Assembly (NCBI GenBank): GCA_031255355.1
Contig: JAIRSR010000050.1
Location: 1-5,634 of the forward strand
Source: Clostridiales bacterium
Lineage (GTDB): Bacteria; Bacillota; Clostridia; Monoglobales; Firm-18
Direction: 5' to 3'
DNA length: 5,634 nt
A program made the translations under genes and the position numbers. Each line of letters starts with the position of its first letter. The first letter of the stretch is position 1. Positions 1-5,634 of this stretch are shown here, piece by piece. The notes below the pieces were generated by a model that was not told the origin of the DNA, did not search any database, and worked only from the letters and a program-made list of their open reading frames with translations.

Positions 1-2196
1 GACGCGGCGCGGACGGCGTTGGAACAGGCAATCGCGAAGTTGGTGGTGCAAGCATTGGTTATTGAATCCAACGGACTTGTCACAAAGGACACGTTCATGC
101 GAAAGAGCGGCGCGGGGAACCCGACCGCCTTGGACTTGGTGACGAAACGGCCGGTTACGGAATTAGATGAAGGCACCTCGCGGCGTACCTTTATAGGGTT
201 TAACATTGCGGGCGTTGACCCGGTATCGAGCAAGGTTTCTTTGAATCTGTACGTCAAGCAGTTAGGTTCTAACGCCACATACGCGGAAACGATTTTTGTT
301 CACTCTGTCGGCAACAATTGGACGGAAAACGACCTTAGATGGTCGAACATGCCGAAAGATTACAGCGTGGAGCCGTTGGCGCAATGGGGACCGGAAAATA
401 TCCACACCGATAACCCCAACACCGCAGGGAACACGCGGTATATCAGTTTTGACGTAACAAATTACGTGCTGACGCAAAAGGCGGCGGGCGTTTCGGAAGT
501 TTCCTTTATCCTCGGCGGCACCAACAGCGGAAGCGGCTATATTGTAATCAATTCTAAGGAGAGCGCGAACCCGCCGACGATGACGGCGGTAATGGCGCCG
601 ACAATCGCAAGTTTGATGCAAGCGGATTTGGACGGGATTTCCCTGCCGGAGTCGATTACGCAAGCGCAAGTCTTGGCGTTGCCGCAAAGCGGCGCGGTCA
701 ACGGACATTTGATTAGTTGGACTTCGTCCGATACATCGGTCATCGCAAACGACGGCACGGTGACGCTTCCGCAGGACGAGGAAGAAGTAATCCTTACAGC
801 GTCGATTACCCGCGCGGGGATTACCTACACCAAGAACTTTGCGGTAACAGTCAAGCGCGTGACGGCGGACGAAGCGGATTGCGCCGCGCTGACCTTTGAC
901 ACGATCAAGGGCGCGAATACGTTGGAAACAGATATTAAATACCCGCTGAACCTTGTGAGCGCGGGGGAAAACGGCACACAAATCACTTGGAGCACCTCTG
1001 ACGCGGGGGCGATTGCTGCGGACGGCACTGTAACGCGTGACGCGCTTGCCAATGTGAAAGACGTTACGTTGACGGCGGCGGTTGGCAATTTCAGCAAAGA
1101 GTTTCACTTGCGCGTTGCGGGTGATGTGTATATTCTGGACGATTGCGGCGGTTTTGACCGCGTCTACGCGCAGTCCTCCGAATTAGCCATTGTGACGGAA
1201 AGTACATGGCGCATTACGGGAATCACGCATTCCTCAAACGGCAGGAAGAATCAGTATATCGTATACCAAGCGGCGGAGGGCGCGGCGTTTGAGGTCGCGA
1301 CCGTAGTGAACGGAATCGGCGCGTACAGGGCGCAGTTTTTGACCTCGCCGGACAACGTGGTTTACACGCCGTTCACCAATGTGACGGAAACCGCAACGGC
1401 GATGCCGATCGGCGAGTTTGGCGGGTATTCACAGTTGACTTACCGCTCCACCGTGGGATTGCCGGAGGGAACGCGGTATTTGAAAATCGCGATACCGGAT
1501 ACAGACAGACTGTGGCGGCATTACGTGACAGGCGTACGCGTCGCCTTGCCGCAGGAGGAACTCACTTTCGCCGATTTGCAAGCGGAAAACGCGGACGCGC
1601 GGACGGTTACGGGGGATTTGGATTTGCCCGGCACGTTCGGCAACGCTTCGGTCGCGTGGCAAAGTGATTCCGCCGTCATCACAAGCGGCGGCGTATTTGC
1701 CCGTCCGCAAACCGATACGCCCGTAACGCTGACCGCCGTCATTACGGACGGCGCGTTGGCTACGGTGAAACAGTACCGCGTCATTGCCAAGGCATACGCG
1801 GAAAGGTTAGCGGTGTTGGATAAACCGTTTGTGTGGTATATCTCTGAAACCGCGAAAATCGCGGGAATCCGTCAGGATTCCGCGTTCGGCGGGTTGCGGA
1901 ACGACGGTTCAGTCAACAAACTGTACGCTTCGTTCGACGCGGTGAATTTGACGGACGCGGCACAGGACGCGGTTTTGATTGTGGCTGTGTATAACGCGGA
2001 GGGCAGAGTGATTAACGTGAAATATCATACGGTGACGATCCCGAACACGACCCCGCTTCCGCAAAGCGTATCGTTGGATATGCCGCTGACGGCGGAGGAA
2101 AATTATGTAAAATCACGCGTTAAGGCGTTTGTGTGGGACGCGGACGCGCTTTCGCCGTTGGCGGCGGAGCCGTTCGACATTACCCGAAACAATTAG
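1..2196 (+). CDS. Large modular extracellular protein, 3' part only (FIVAR tail - DNRLRE/CBM96-like - aBig x2 - beta module - aBig - C-terminal module)
   Basis: The frame is open from base 1 to the TAG at 2194-2196 (731 visible residues), so the gene starts upstream. The TTG at 19 has no ribosome site and lies inside a helical segment. Modules by visible residue: 1-17 end of a FIVAR-like helix (8 of 15 residues match the same point in the downstream protein); about 26-197 a DNRLRE/CBM96-like module; 201-285 and 289-374 two aBig modules (ISWTSSD and ITWSTSD strands, then DGTV and VTLTA-type strands); 375-516 a beta-rich module not firmly recognised; 518-600 a third aBig; 601-731 a C-terminal beta module with VKAFVWD. 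No catalytic domain is visible. By analogy with the next gene, an enzyme domain upstream is likely. The C-terminus has no LPXTG, SLH or dockerin, so the protein may be freely secreted or held by an N-terminal part. Inferred role: secreted carbohydrate-active or polysaccharide-binding protein; substrate unknown. Confidence 0.9.
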   Translation, partial: DAARTALEQAIAKLVVQALVIESNGLVTKDTFMRKSGAGNPTALDLVTKRPVTELDEGTSRRTFIGFNIAGVDPVSSKVSLNLYVKQLGSNATYAETIFVHSVGNNWTENDLRWSNMPKDYSVEPLAQWGPENIHTDNPNTAGNTRYISFDVTNYVLTQKAAGVSEVSFILGGTNSGSGYIVINSKESANPPTMTAVMAPTIASLMQADLDGISLPESITQAQVLALPQSGAVNGHLISWTSSDTSVIANDGTVTLPQDEEEVILTASITRAGITYTKNFAVTVKRVTADEADCAALTFDTIKGANTLETDIKYPLNLVSAGENGTQITWSTSDAGAIAADGTVTRDALANVKDVTLTAAVGNFSKEFHLRVAGDVYILDDCGGFDRVYAQSSELAIVTESTWRITGITHSSNGRKNQYIVYQAAEGAAFEVATVVNGIGAYRAQFLTSPDNVVYTPFTNVTETATAMPIGEFGGYSQLTYRSTVGLPEGTRYLKIAIPDTDRLWRHYVTGVRVALPQEELTFADLQAENADARTVTGDLDLPGTFGNASVAWQSDSAVITSGGVFARPQTDTPVTLTAVITDGALATVKQYRVIAKAYAERLAVLDKPFVWYISETAKIAGIRQDSAFGGLRNDGSVNKLYASFDAVNLTDAAQDAVLIVAVYNAEGRVINVKYHTVTIPNTTPLPQSVSLDMPLTAEENYVKSRVKAFVWDADALSPLAAEPFDITRNN
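76..591 (+). other. DNRLRE/CBM96-like module of the upstream protein
   Basis: Residues about 26-197 follow the DNRLRE (CBM96-like) pattern. They open with a strand holding KDTFMR. A strand with RRTFIGFNI follows, then the LYVKQLGSNATYA segment, and then the family's W..NMP turn, seen here as WSNMP. The closing part contains SFDVTNYV. This is a beta-sandwich carried by many secreted bacterial polysaccharide enzymes; some members bind carbohydrate. A second copy lies in the downstream gene at 4136-4663. In the central 60 residues (bases 235-414 against 4304-4483) 38 positions are identical by hand count. Assignment is by pattern only; no ligand residue can be named. Confidence 0.7.
601..1122 (+). 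repeat. Two tandem atrophied bacterial Ig (aBig) modules
   Basis: Residues about 201-285 and 289-374 of the upstream protein are two consecutive Ig-like repeats. Each has a helical or loop lead-in, a tryptophan strand (ISWTSSD, ITWSTSD), a glycine turn before the next strand (NDGTVT, ADGTVT) and a closing alternating hydrophobic strand (NFAVTVK, EFHLRVA). This is the aBig pattern often found as a spacer between binding and catalytic modules in secreted Bacillota enzymes. They probably act as rigid linkers; no enzymatic residue is expected. Confidence 0.7.
1123..1548 (+). other. Unassigned beta-rich module, possibly discoidin-like
   Basis: Residues about 375-516 begin at YILDDCGGF and end before the third aBig. 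The segment is rich in alternating hydrophobic strands and contains a SPDNVVY turn and a late GTRYLKIAI strand. These recall the S-D-G and RYVRI strands of F5/8 type C (discoidin) modules. It sits where the downstream protein has a clear F5/8 type C module, directly after two Ig modules. I cannot place it firmly in a family. Discoidin-like or another jelly-roll binding module is the best inference. Confidence 0.4.
1552..1800 (+). repeat. Third aBig module of the upstream protein
   Basis: Residues about 518-600 repeat the aBig pattern with strand VAWQSDS, turn SGGVFARP, strand PVTLTAVI and closing strand KQYRVIAK. The ARP..DTPVTLTAVI segment is very close to ARP..NTPVTLTAVI of the downstream protein (4679-4960), closer than it is to its own two neighbours. 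That suggests module exchange or shared descent between the two genes. Confidence 0.7.
1801..2193 (+). other. C-terminal beta module with VKAFVWD motif
   Basis: Residues 601-731 form the last module. After a lead-in with FVWYIS it has long alternating strands (DAVLIVAVYNAEGRVI), then VKSRVKAFVWDAD at about 704-715 and a short proline/leucine tail (LSPLA). The ending with a KAFVWD strand followed by a PL turn is a pattern I recognise from the C-termini of secreted Bacillota polysaccharide enzymes, with an FN3-like fold probable. Its role is unknown. Nothing after it resembles a sortase signal, SLH repeat or dockerin. Confidence 0.5.
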
Positions 2197-2214
2197 GGCA
2201 AACACCGCGCGACC

Positions 2215-2252
2215 CTGTGTATCCCCGCCGCAGCGGGGATACGCGGATTTTT
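2215..2252 (+). terminator. Intrinsic (Rho-independent) terminator after the upstream gene
   Basis: Bases 2219-2228 (GTATCCCCGC) and 2233-2242 (GCGGGGATAC) are a perfect 10-bp inverted repeat around a CGCA loop. The stem extends outward to 2215 and 2246 with two G-C pairs and two U-G wobbles, giving 14 pairs. It is followed by ATTTTT at 2247-2252. It starts 18 bases after the stop codon of the upstream gene. The long GC-rich stem and T-run on the + strand make termination there very likely. Confidence 0.9.
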
Positions 2253-2278
2253 GGAAAAGAATTTGGCGACGCTTGCCG

Positions 2279-2283
2279 GGAGG
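2279..2283 (+). promoter_or_regulatory. Ribosome binding site of the esterase gene
   Basis: GGAGG, within GGGAGGT, lies seven bases before the ATG at 2291. It is a near-ideal Shine-Dalgarno sequence and fixes the start of the downstream gene. Confidence 0.9.
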
Positions 2284-2290
2284 TAGTTTG

Positions 2291-2377
2291 ATGAAAAAAG
2301 GGTTTACGTTATTTTTGGCGGTATGCCTAAGTTTGACGTTGGCGCAAATCCCGCCGTCCATTGGGGAAGTTTTCGCG
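2291..2377 (+). other. Signal peptide of the esterase
   Basis: The N-terminus MKKGF is followed by a hydrophobic core (LFLAVCLSLTLA), a proline-containing c-region and VFA at residues 27-29, a plausible signal peptidase I site before LEAG. It indicates Sec export. The cysteine at residue 12 is inside the core and preceded by LAV, so it is not a lipobox. Confidence 0.8.
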
Positions 2378-5300
2378 TTGGAAGCGGGTGTATCCGCAAG
2401 CGGTACGGAATATTACGTCAACCGTGCGGAAACAGCATACGCGTTTCGTGACAGCGGCGCGGATACCGTGGTTCCGCTTCCGCTGACAGGCGGCCCCGTG
2501 ACGGAAAACTTCACGTTTGAGACGGAAGTTCTTATGGAGCGCGACAGTGTGACCAATCTGAAATTGAACCTCTATTCCGGCGCGGAACAGGTGCGGATTA
2601 TCGGAATCAGTTTCGCTTTGGATTACATGACGGCGGATAACGAAAAAAACAACAGGTTCGGCAAACCCGCCGAATTGCCCTACGATACGGGCGCGAACGG
2701 CGACGAATGGAGTTACGTCATGCTGCCCGGGCTTGCGGCGCGGGACGTGTACAAGCGTGTGAAACTGTATTTTGACTTTTCCGACAGGACGTACGATCTT
2801 TACTTTGATGATTATTTGGTATCAGAGGGCAACTACTTCACCAATGAGGACGCGGCGGATTTATCCCGCGCGGAGTTGGTCGCGCCCAAGGGGGTATGCG
2901 CGTACAAACTGCGGAACACGGCGATAACGGGCGGCTACAGCGGCTTGTTCGTCACGCCCGCGCGGGTGTACGGCGCGGACGGCGCGCCGCTTGCGCGTCT
3001 GACGGCGGGGGAGAGCGCGGAGGTTCGCTTTTCGGCGTTGCAATCGGGCGGCGATTCCGTGGTTTTCACCTTGAGAGCCGACCATAACGGCGCGGTGTAC
3101 GAGGAAAGTAACACCCTTTCCGCCGACGGCACATGGCGGGAGTTCCGCTACGGCTTCACAGCGGAAACGGAAAATGACAACATCACGCTGGGCGGGTATG
3201 ACGCGTCGGGCGGGGAGTTTATCAAGCCAAGCGGGTTTTTCGGCAGTCCGTCCGTTCAGGACGAAGCCGCCGTATTCATCATAGGCGACTCGATTGTCGG
3301 TCCGCATTCCGGCGCAACGGGCTGGGGCGCGGTCATCGGGCGGTTTTTGAACGAAAACGTTGCGGTAGAGGCGTTCGGGCGAAGCGGCACAAGTACGCGT
3401 ACTTATTGGCATTCGGGCAGGCCGGACGTGATTGGGGCGCGGATTGCGGAGGGCGATTATTTGCTGCTGCAACTCGGTCACAACGACTGCGCGGCGGCGG
3501 GTACCGGGTCGGGCGTGAAAAATACGACAGTGGCGGAGTATCAAGCGTACTTGGAACGGTACATACGCTTCGCGCGGGAGCACGGGGCGCATTTGGTGTT
3601 CATCACGCCGCCTACACAAATGCGGGTGGGGTCGGCGGATCAATTTTCGCTCGCGGATACCGCTACGCCGCTGTATGAGCGGGTTGCCGCGATGAAAAGC
3701 ACTGCGGCGGCTTACGGCGTTCCCGCGATCGACTTGTACGCGGACAGCCGCGACGCGTTTCGGCGGGTGCTGAATACCGACGGCAATTTGAGCAGGATTT
3801 ATGTTGACGGTACGCACTTCACCGAAGCGGGCGCGGAATACTTATCCTATTATATCACGCGGGGCTTGACCGCGTTGGACAACGGCGCGGCGGGGTTGGT
3901 CGCGCGGCGGGAAGCGGCGGATAAAACAATCCTGCAAGCGTTATTGGACGTGAACGCGCAAAAATCGCAAAACGATTACACTTTTGATTCGTTCGCGGCG
4001 TTCCATACCGAAAGGAACAACAGCCTGTACCTTTTGGAGCATCCGTTCGCAACGCAGAGCGGCATTGACGCGCAGACGGAAGCGTTGAAAACGGCGATAG
4101 ACGGCTTGGTCGCGGAAGACCCGGGCGGCAAGACGGTGATTTTAGCGTCCAAAGACGCGTTTGTACAGCGCGGCGCGGCGGGGACGACTTTTAACACAGA
4201 TATTGTTTTGGCGAAGTACCCCACCACAGAGCGGGATCAATCCGTGGCGCGGCGCGGGTTTGTCGGCTTCAATATCGAAAACGTCCCGGATACGGCGGCG
4301 CAGGTGGTTTTGAAGTTGTACGTGACGCAACTCGGCTCCAACGCGACATACGCCGATACGATCAGCGTCCATTCCACAACGGACAATTGGGCGGAAACTA
4401 CTTTGACGTGGAACAATATGCCGACTTCGTACAGCGCCGCGCCCCTCGCGACGTTCGGGCCGCTGAATATTTTTGCGGATAACGCCAATTACGCTGACGT
4501 TATGGGCTTTAAGAGTTTTGATGTTACCGATTACGTTTTGTCCGAAAAAGCAAAGGGGACAAAGAACCTCTCGTTTGCTGTGGCGGCGAACGCCAGCGGG
4601 AGCGCGTATTGCTCTTTTTCGTCCAAAGAGAACACGAACGGCAACGGCCCCCGCTTGGAAACACGCGCCGCCGCGCAAAAGTCAATCGGCGAGATGAAGC
4701 GGGAGGATTTGGACGCGCTGCGCCTCGAGGATTACCTCGGCGGGGCGGCGGCGAACCAAGTTACGGACAGTCTTGACGCGTTGCCCGCAATCGGCGCGGT
4801 CAACGGAAGCGGGATTACGTGGCGTTCCGACCGCACGGACATTTTAAGCAACGCGGGTGAGATTGTCGCCCGGCCGTCGGAAAATACGCCGGTCACGCTG
4901 ACTGCCGTCATTGACAGTGACGGGTTCGAGCGAACGCGGGAATTTCCGTTGGTGGTGTTTATGGACACCGTCGGTTGGACGGACGAGGATTATATCCGCT
5001 ACGAGTTAGACCGGCTGGAATTTTCTGATTTCAGCACGCAAAACCCACAGCAGGTTTATACGCCGATCACTTTGCCGTCCGTCAGCGCGTATGCGTTTTG
5101 TACTTATCGTTGGGCGGCGTCGGACGGTTCCGTTGCGTCGATTGCGGATTATATCGCGCGGTTCACCGTGAAAAACGACGTTGCGGCGCAAGCAGACTTG
5201 ATTGTAACCGCAGAGCGGGGTACCGCGTCTTTAACGAAAACGTTCCCGGTGACGCTGTTGCGCGGCTTTGCCGAAAATTTGGCGGCGGGGGCGAAAATTA

Positions 5301-5634
5301 CCGCGTCCAGCGGAAAGACAATCGGCGTGACAACGCGCGATTTTGATACCTATTGGGAAGCCGCCGCAAAGGACGGCGCGAACACCCTCACCTTTACCTT
5401 TGACGGCGCGGCGGACGTAAATTCCGCGCTGTTCGTGGAGCGCGGCGATACGGTTCGCGGCTTTACCGTAGCCTATTCCGACGACGGAAAGACGTGGGTT
5501 ACCGCGTATGCAGGAACGACGCTCGGCGACAGGGCGCGAGAGTTGATTGAGTTTAAGCCGTTCCGCGCGAAATTCGTTCGCTTTACCGTGACGGCAAAGG
5601 ACGCGGGACAGGCTTCACTGTACACCGCAGAGTT
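2291..5634 (+). CDS. Secreted multimodular SGNH/GDSL esterase, CE12-like (probable polysaccharide acetylesterase), 3' end outside window
   Basis: The frame is open from the ATG at 2291 to the window edge with no stop (1114 codons plus two bases). Start: strong GGAGG and a signal peptide immediately after. Modules by residue: 1-29 signal peptide; about 70-182 a LamG/concanavalin-like sandwich (inferred from YDLYFDDYLV-type strands); about 198-325 a second beta-rich module; 326-528 the SGNH hydrolase; about 541-612 FIVAR; 616-791 DNRLRE/CBM96-like; 797-890 aBig; 891-993 a divergent Ig-like module; 994 onward F5/8 type C. Catalytic blocks are complete: GDS with nucleophile Ser334, Gly363 in GRSG, Asn398 in GHND, and Asp506/His509 in DGTH. 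The GWG, GRS, GDYLLLQLGHND and THF..AGA pattern matches rhamnogalacturonan acetylesterases (CE12, RhgT/YesT-like). Expected role: removing acetyl groups from pectin or a related polysaccharide outside the cell. Substrate is inferred; another acetylated glycan is possible. Codon use matches the upstream gene. Confidence 0.92.
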   Translation, partial: MKKGFTLFLAVCLSLTLAQIPPSIGEVFALEAGVSASGTEYYVNRAETAYAFRDSGADTVVPLPLTGGPVTENFTFETEVLMERDSVTNLKLNLYSGAEQVRIIGISFALDYMTADNEKNNRFGKPAELPYDTGANGDEWSYVMLPGLAARDVYKRVKLYFDFSDRTYDLYFDDYLVSEGNYFTNEDAADLSRAELVAPKGVCAYKLRNTAITGGYSGLFVTPARVYGADGAPLARLTAGESAEVRFSALQSGGDSVVFTLRADHNGAVYEESNTLSADGTWREFRYGFTAETENDNITLGGYDASGGEFIKPSGFFGSPSVQDEAAVFIIGDSIVGPHSGATGWGAVIGRFLNENVAVEAFGRSGTSTRTYWHSGRPDVIGARIAEGDYLLLQLGHNDCAAAGTGSGVKNTTVAEYQAYLERYIRFAREHGAHLVFITPPTQMRVGSADQFSLADTATPLYERVAAMKSTAAAYGVPAIDLYADSRDAFRRVLNTDGNLSRIYVDGTHFTEAGAEYLSYYITRGLTALDNGAAGLVARREAADKTILQALLDVNAQKSQNDYTFDSFAAFHTERNNSLYLLEHPFATQSGIDAQTEALKTAIDGLVAEDPGGKTVILASKDAFVQRGAAGTTFNTDIVLAKYPTTERDQSVARRGFVGFNIENVPDTAAQVVLKLYVTQLGSNATYADTISVHSTTDNWAETTLTWNNMPTSYSAAPLATFGPLNIFADNANYADVMGFKSFDVTDYVLSEKAKGTKNLSFAVAANASGSAYCSFSSKENTNGNGPRLETRAAAQKSIGEMKREDLDALRLEDYLGGAAANQVTDSLDALPAIGAVNGSGITWRSDRTDILSNAGEIVARPSENTPVTLTAVIDSDGFERTREFPLVVFMDTVGWTDEDYIRYELDRLEFSDFSTQNPQQVYTPITLPSVSAYAFCTYRWAASDGSVASIADYIARFTVKNDVAAQADLIVTAERGTASLTKTFPVTLLRGFAENLAAGAKITASSGKTIGVTTRDFDTYWEAAAKDGANTLTFTFDGAADVNSALFVERGDTVRGFTVAYSDDGKTWVTAYAGTTLGDRARELIEFKPFRAKFVRFTVTAKDAGQASLYTAE
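3266..3874 (+). other. SGNH hydrolase catalytic domain (rhamnogalacturonan acetylesterase-like)
   Basis: Residues 326-528 form a flavodoxin-like SGNH domain of about 200 residues, the usual size. Block I is VFIIGDSIV with Ser334. Block II is FGRSGTS with Gly363 as the oxyanion candidate. Block III is LGHND with Asn398. Block V is VDGTHF with Asp506 and His509. Between them are the FITPP strand and VPAIDLY strand seen in CE12 enzymes. The GRS at block II and the D-x-x-H-F at block V favour the rhamnogalacturonan acetylesterase group over general lipase-type GDSL enzymes. Unusual points are GDSI rather than the common GDST, and a cysteine directly after GHND. Confidence 0.88.
3911..4126 (+). 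other. FIVAR helical module between esterase and DNRLRE module
   Basis: Residues about 541-612 are helical and carry the FIVAR pattern: a first helix ending before NDYT, then a second stretch, then TQSGIDAQTEALKTAIDGLV. FIVAR modules are three-helix spacers common in Gram-positive extracellular enzymes. The last 15 residues of the pattern match the first 15 visible residues of the upstream protein at 8 positions, which shows that the upstream gene carries one too. Confidence 0.7.
4136..4663 (+). other. DNRLRE/CBM96-like module of the esterase protein
   Basis: Residues 616-791 are the second DNRLRE/CBM96-like module in the window, with KDAFVQR, RRGFVGFNI, LYVTQLGSNATYA, WNNMP, SFDVTDYV and a closing PRLET strand. 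It aligns without gaps to the upstream copy over the central 60 residues. Codon third positions differ widely between the copies, so the duplication is not recent. It probably targets the esterase to its polysaccharide. Confidence 0.72.
4679..5269 (+). repeat. Two Ig-like modules (one clear aBig, one divergent)
   Basis: Residues 797-890 are a typical aBig module: ITWRSDR strand, GEIVARP turn, PVTLTAVI and a closing EFPLVVF strand. Residues 891-993 have a similar order (YRWAASD, a loop, ADLIVTAE, TFPVTLL) but a longer, altered lead-in and no clear G-x-V turn. I call the second one Ig-like and divergent. Both are likely spacers between the DNRLRE and discoidin modules. Confidence 0.6.
5270..5634 (+). 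other. F5/8 type C (discoidin, CBM32-like) module, cut by the window edge
   Basis: From residue 994 the protein reads ENLAAGAKITASS, then DFDTYWEAA, LTFTFDGAADVNSALFVERG, VRGFTVAYSDDGKTW and AKFVRFTV. This is the standard strand order of F5/8 type C modules, including the N-L-A-x-G start, the TYW turn and the S-D-D-G-K-x-W hairpin. Such modules often bind sugars (CBM32 relatives). The final strands are at or beyond base 5634. Confidence 0.85.

Noticed and set aside
19..21. TTG at 19 as the start of gene 1
   Set aside because: The frame is open from base 1, there is no Shine-Dalgarno sequence before the TTG, no signal peptide follows, and the residues on both sides belong to one FIVAR helix.
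262..1107. Long open frame on the minus strand (281 codons) opposite the DNRLRE and aBig modules of gene 1
   Set aside because: Arginine-rich with no recognisable motif, no ribosome site noticed, and fully covered by a convincing plus-strand protein.
2253..2278. Promoter for gene 2 between terminator and ribosome site
   Set aside because: Only 26 bases are available and no -10/-35 pair with normal spacing is visible; I do not claim one.
2306..2328. Lipoprotein signal (cysteine at residue 12 of gene 2)
   Set aside because: The residues before the cysteine are L-A-V, which do not fit the lipobox, and the cysteine lies early inside the hydrophobic core.
2861..3817. Long open frame on the minus strand (318 codons) opposite the esterase domain
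   Set aside because: Its product is dominated by Arg, Ala, Val and Pro with no domain pattern, and the plus strand there encodes the full SGNH motif set. It is a shadow caused by GCG/CGC-rich codons.
4473..4697. Small plus-strand open frame inside gene 2
   Set aside because: Basic, low-complexity product in another frame of the DNRLRE module, which is clearly coding in the main frame.

Overview
The window holds two large same-strand genes. Both encode modular extracellular proteins of the kind used to bind and process polysaccharides, and both run off the window. Two things point to a Bacillota (Firmicutes, probably Clostridia-like) genome. One is the module set: FIVAR, DNRLRE/CBM96-like, atrophied bacterial Ig (aBig), F5/8 type C, and a C-terminal module with a VKAFVWD motif. 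The other is the strong GGAGG ribosome site and the Gram-positive-style signal peptide. The DNA is moderately GC-rich by eye, with heavy GCG (Ala) and TTG (Leu) use in both genes. The assignment rests on domain content alone; no taxonomic marker is present.

Layout: bases 1-2196 are the 3' part of gene 1 (731 residues visible, no start in the window). It reads: tail of a FIVAR helical segment, DNRLRE/CBM96-like module, two aBig modules, an unassigned beta-rich module, a third aBig module, and a C-terminal beta module. No SLH, LPXTG or dockerin is seen. Bases 2197-2290 are the only intergenic gap. They carry a strong intrinsic terminator (2215-2252) and the ribosome binding site of gene 2. Bases 2291-5634 are gene 2 (1114 codons visible, no stop in the window). 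It reads: signal peptide, two N-terminal beta-rich modules, an SGNH/GDSL esterase domain closest by motif to the rhamnogalacturonan acetylesterase group (CE12-like), FIVAR, DNRLRE/CBM96-like, two Ig-like modules, and an F5/8 type C (discoidin) module cut by the window edge.

The two proteins share the block FIVAR - DNRLRE - aBig - aBig - beta/discoidin-like module in the same order. They therefore look like paralogous scaffolds; gene 2 carries an esterase in front of the block, and gene 1 probably carries a different catalytic domain upstream of the window. The likely job is deacetylation (gene 2) and an unseen activity (gene 1) on the same plant or host polysaccharide outside the cell. Substrate, catalytic domain of gene 1 and means of surface attachment cannot be read from this window. 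I saw no RNA genes, CRISPR array, insertion sequence or phage feature.
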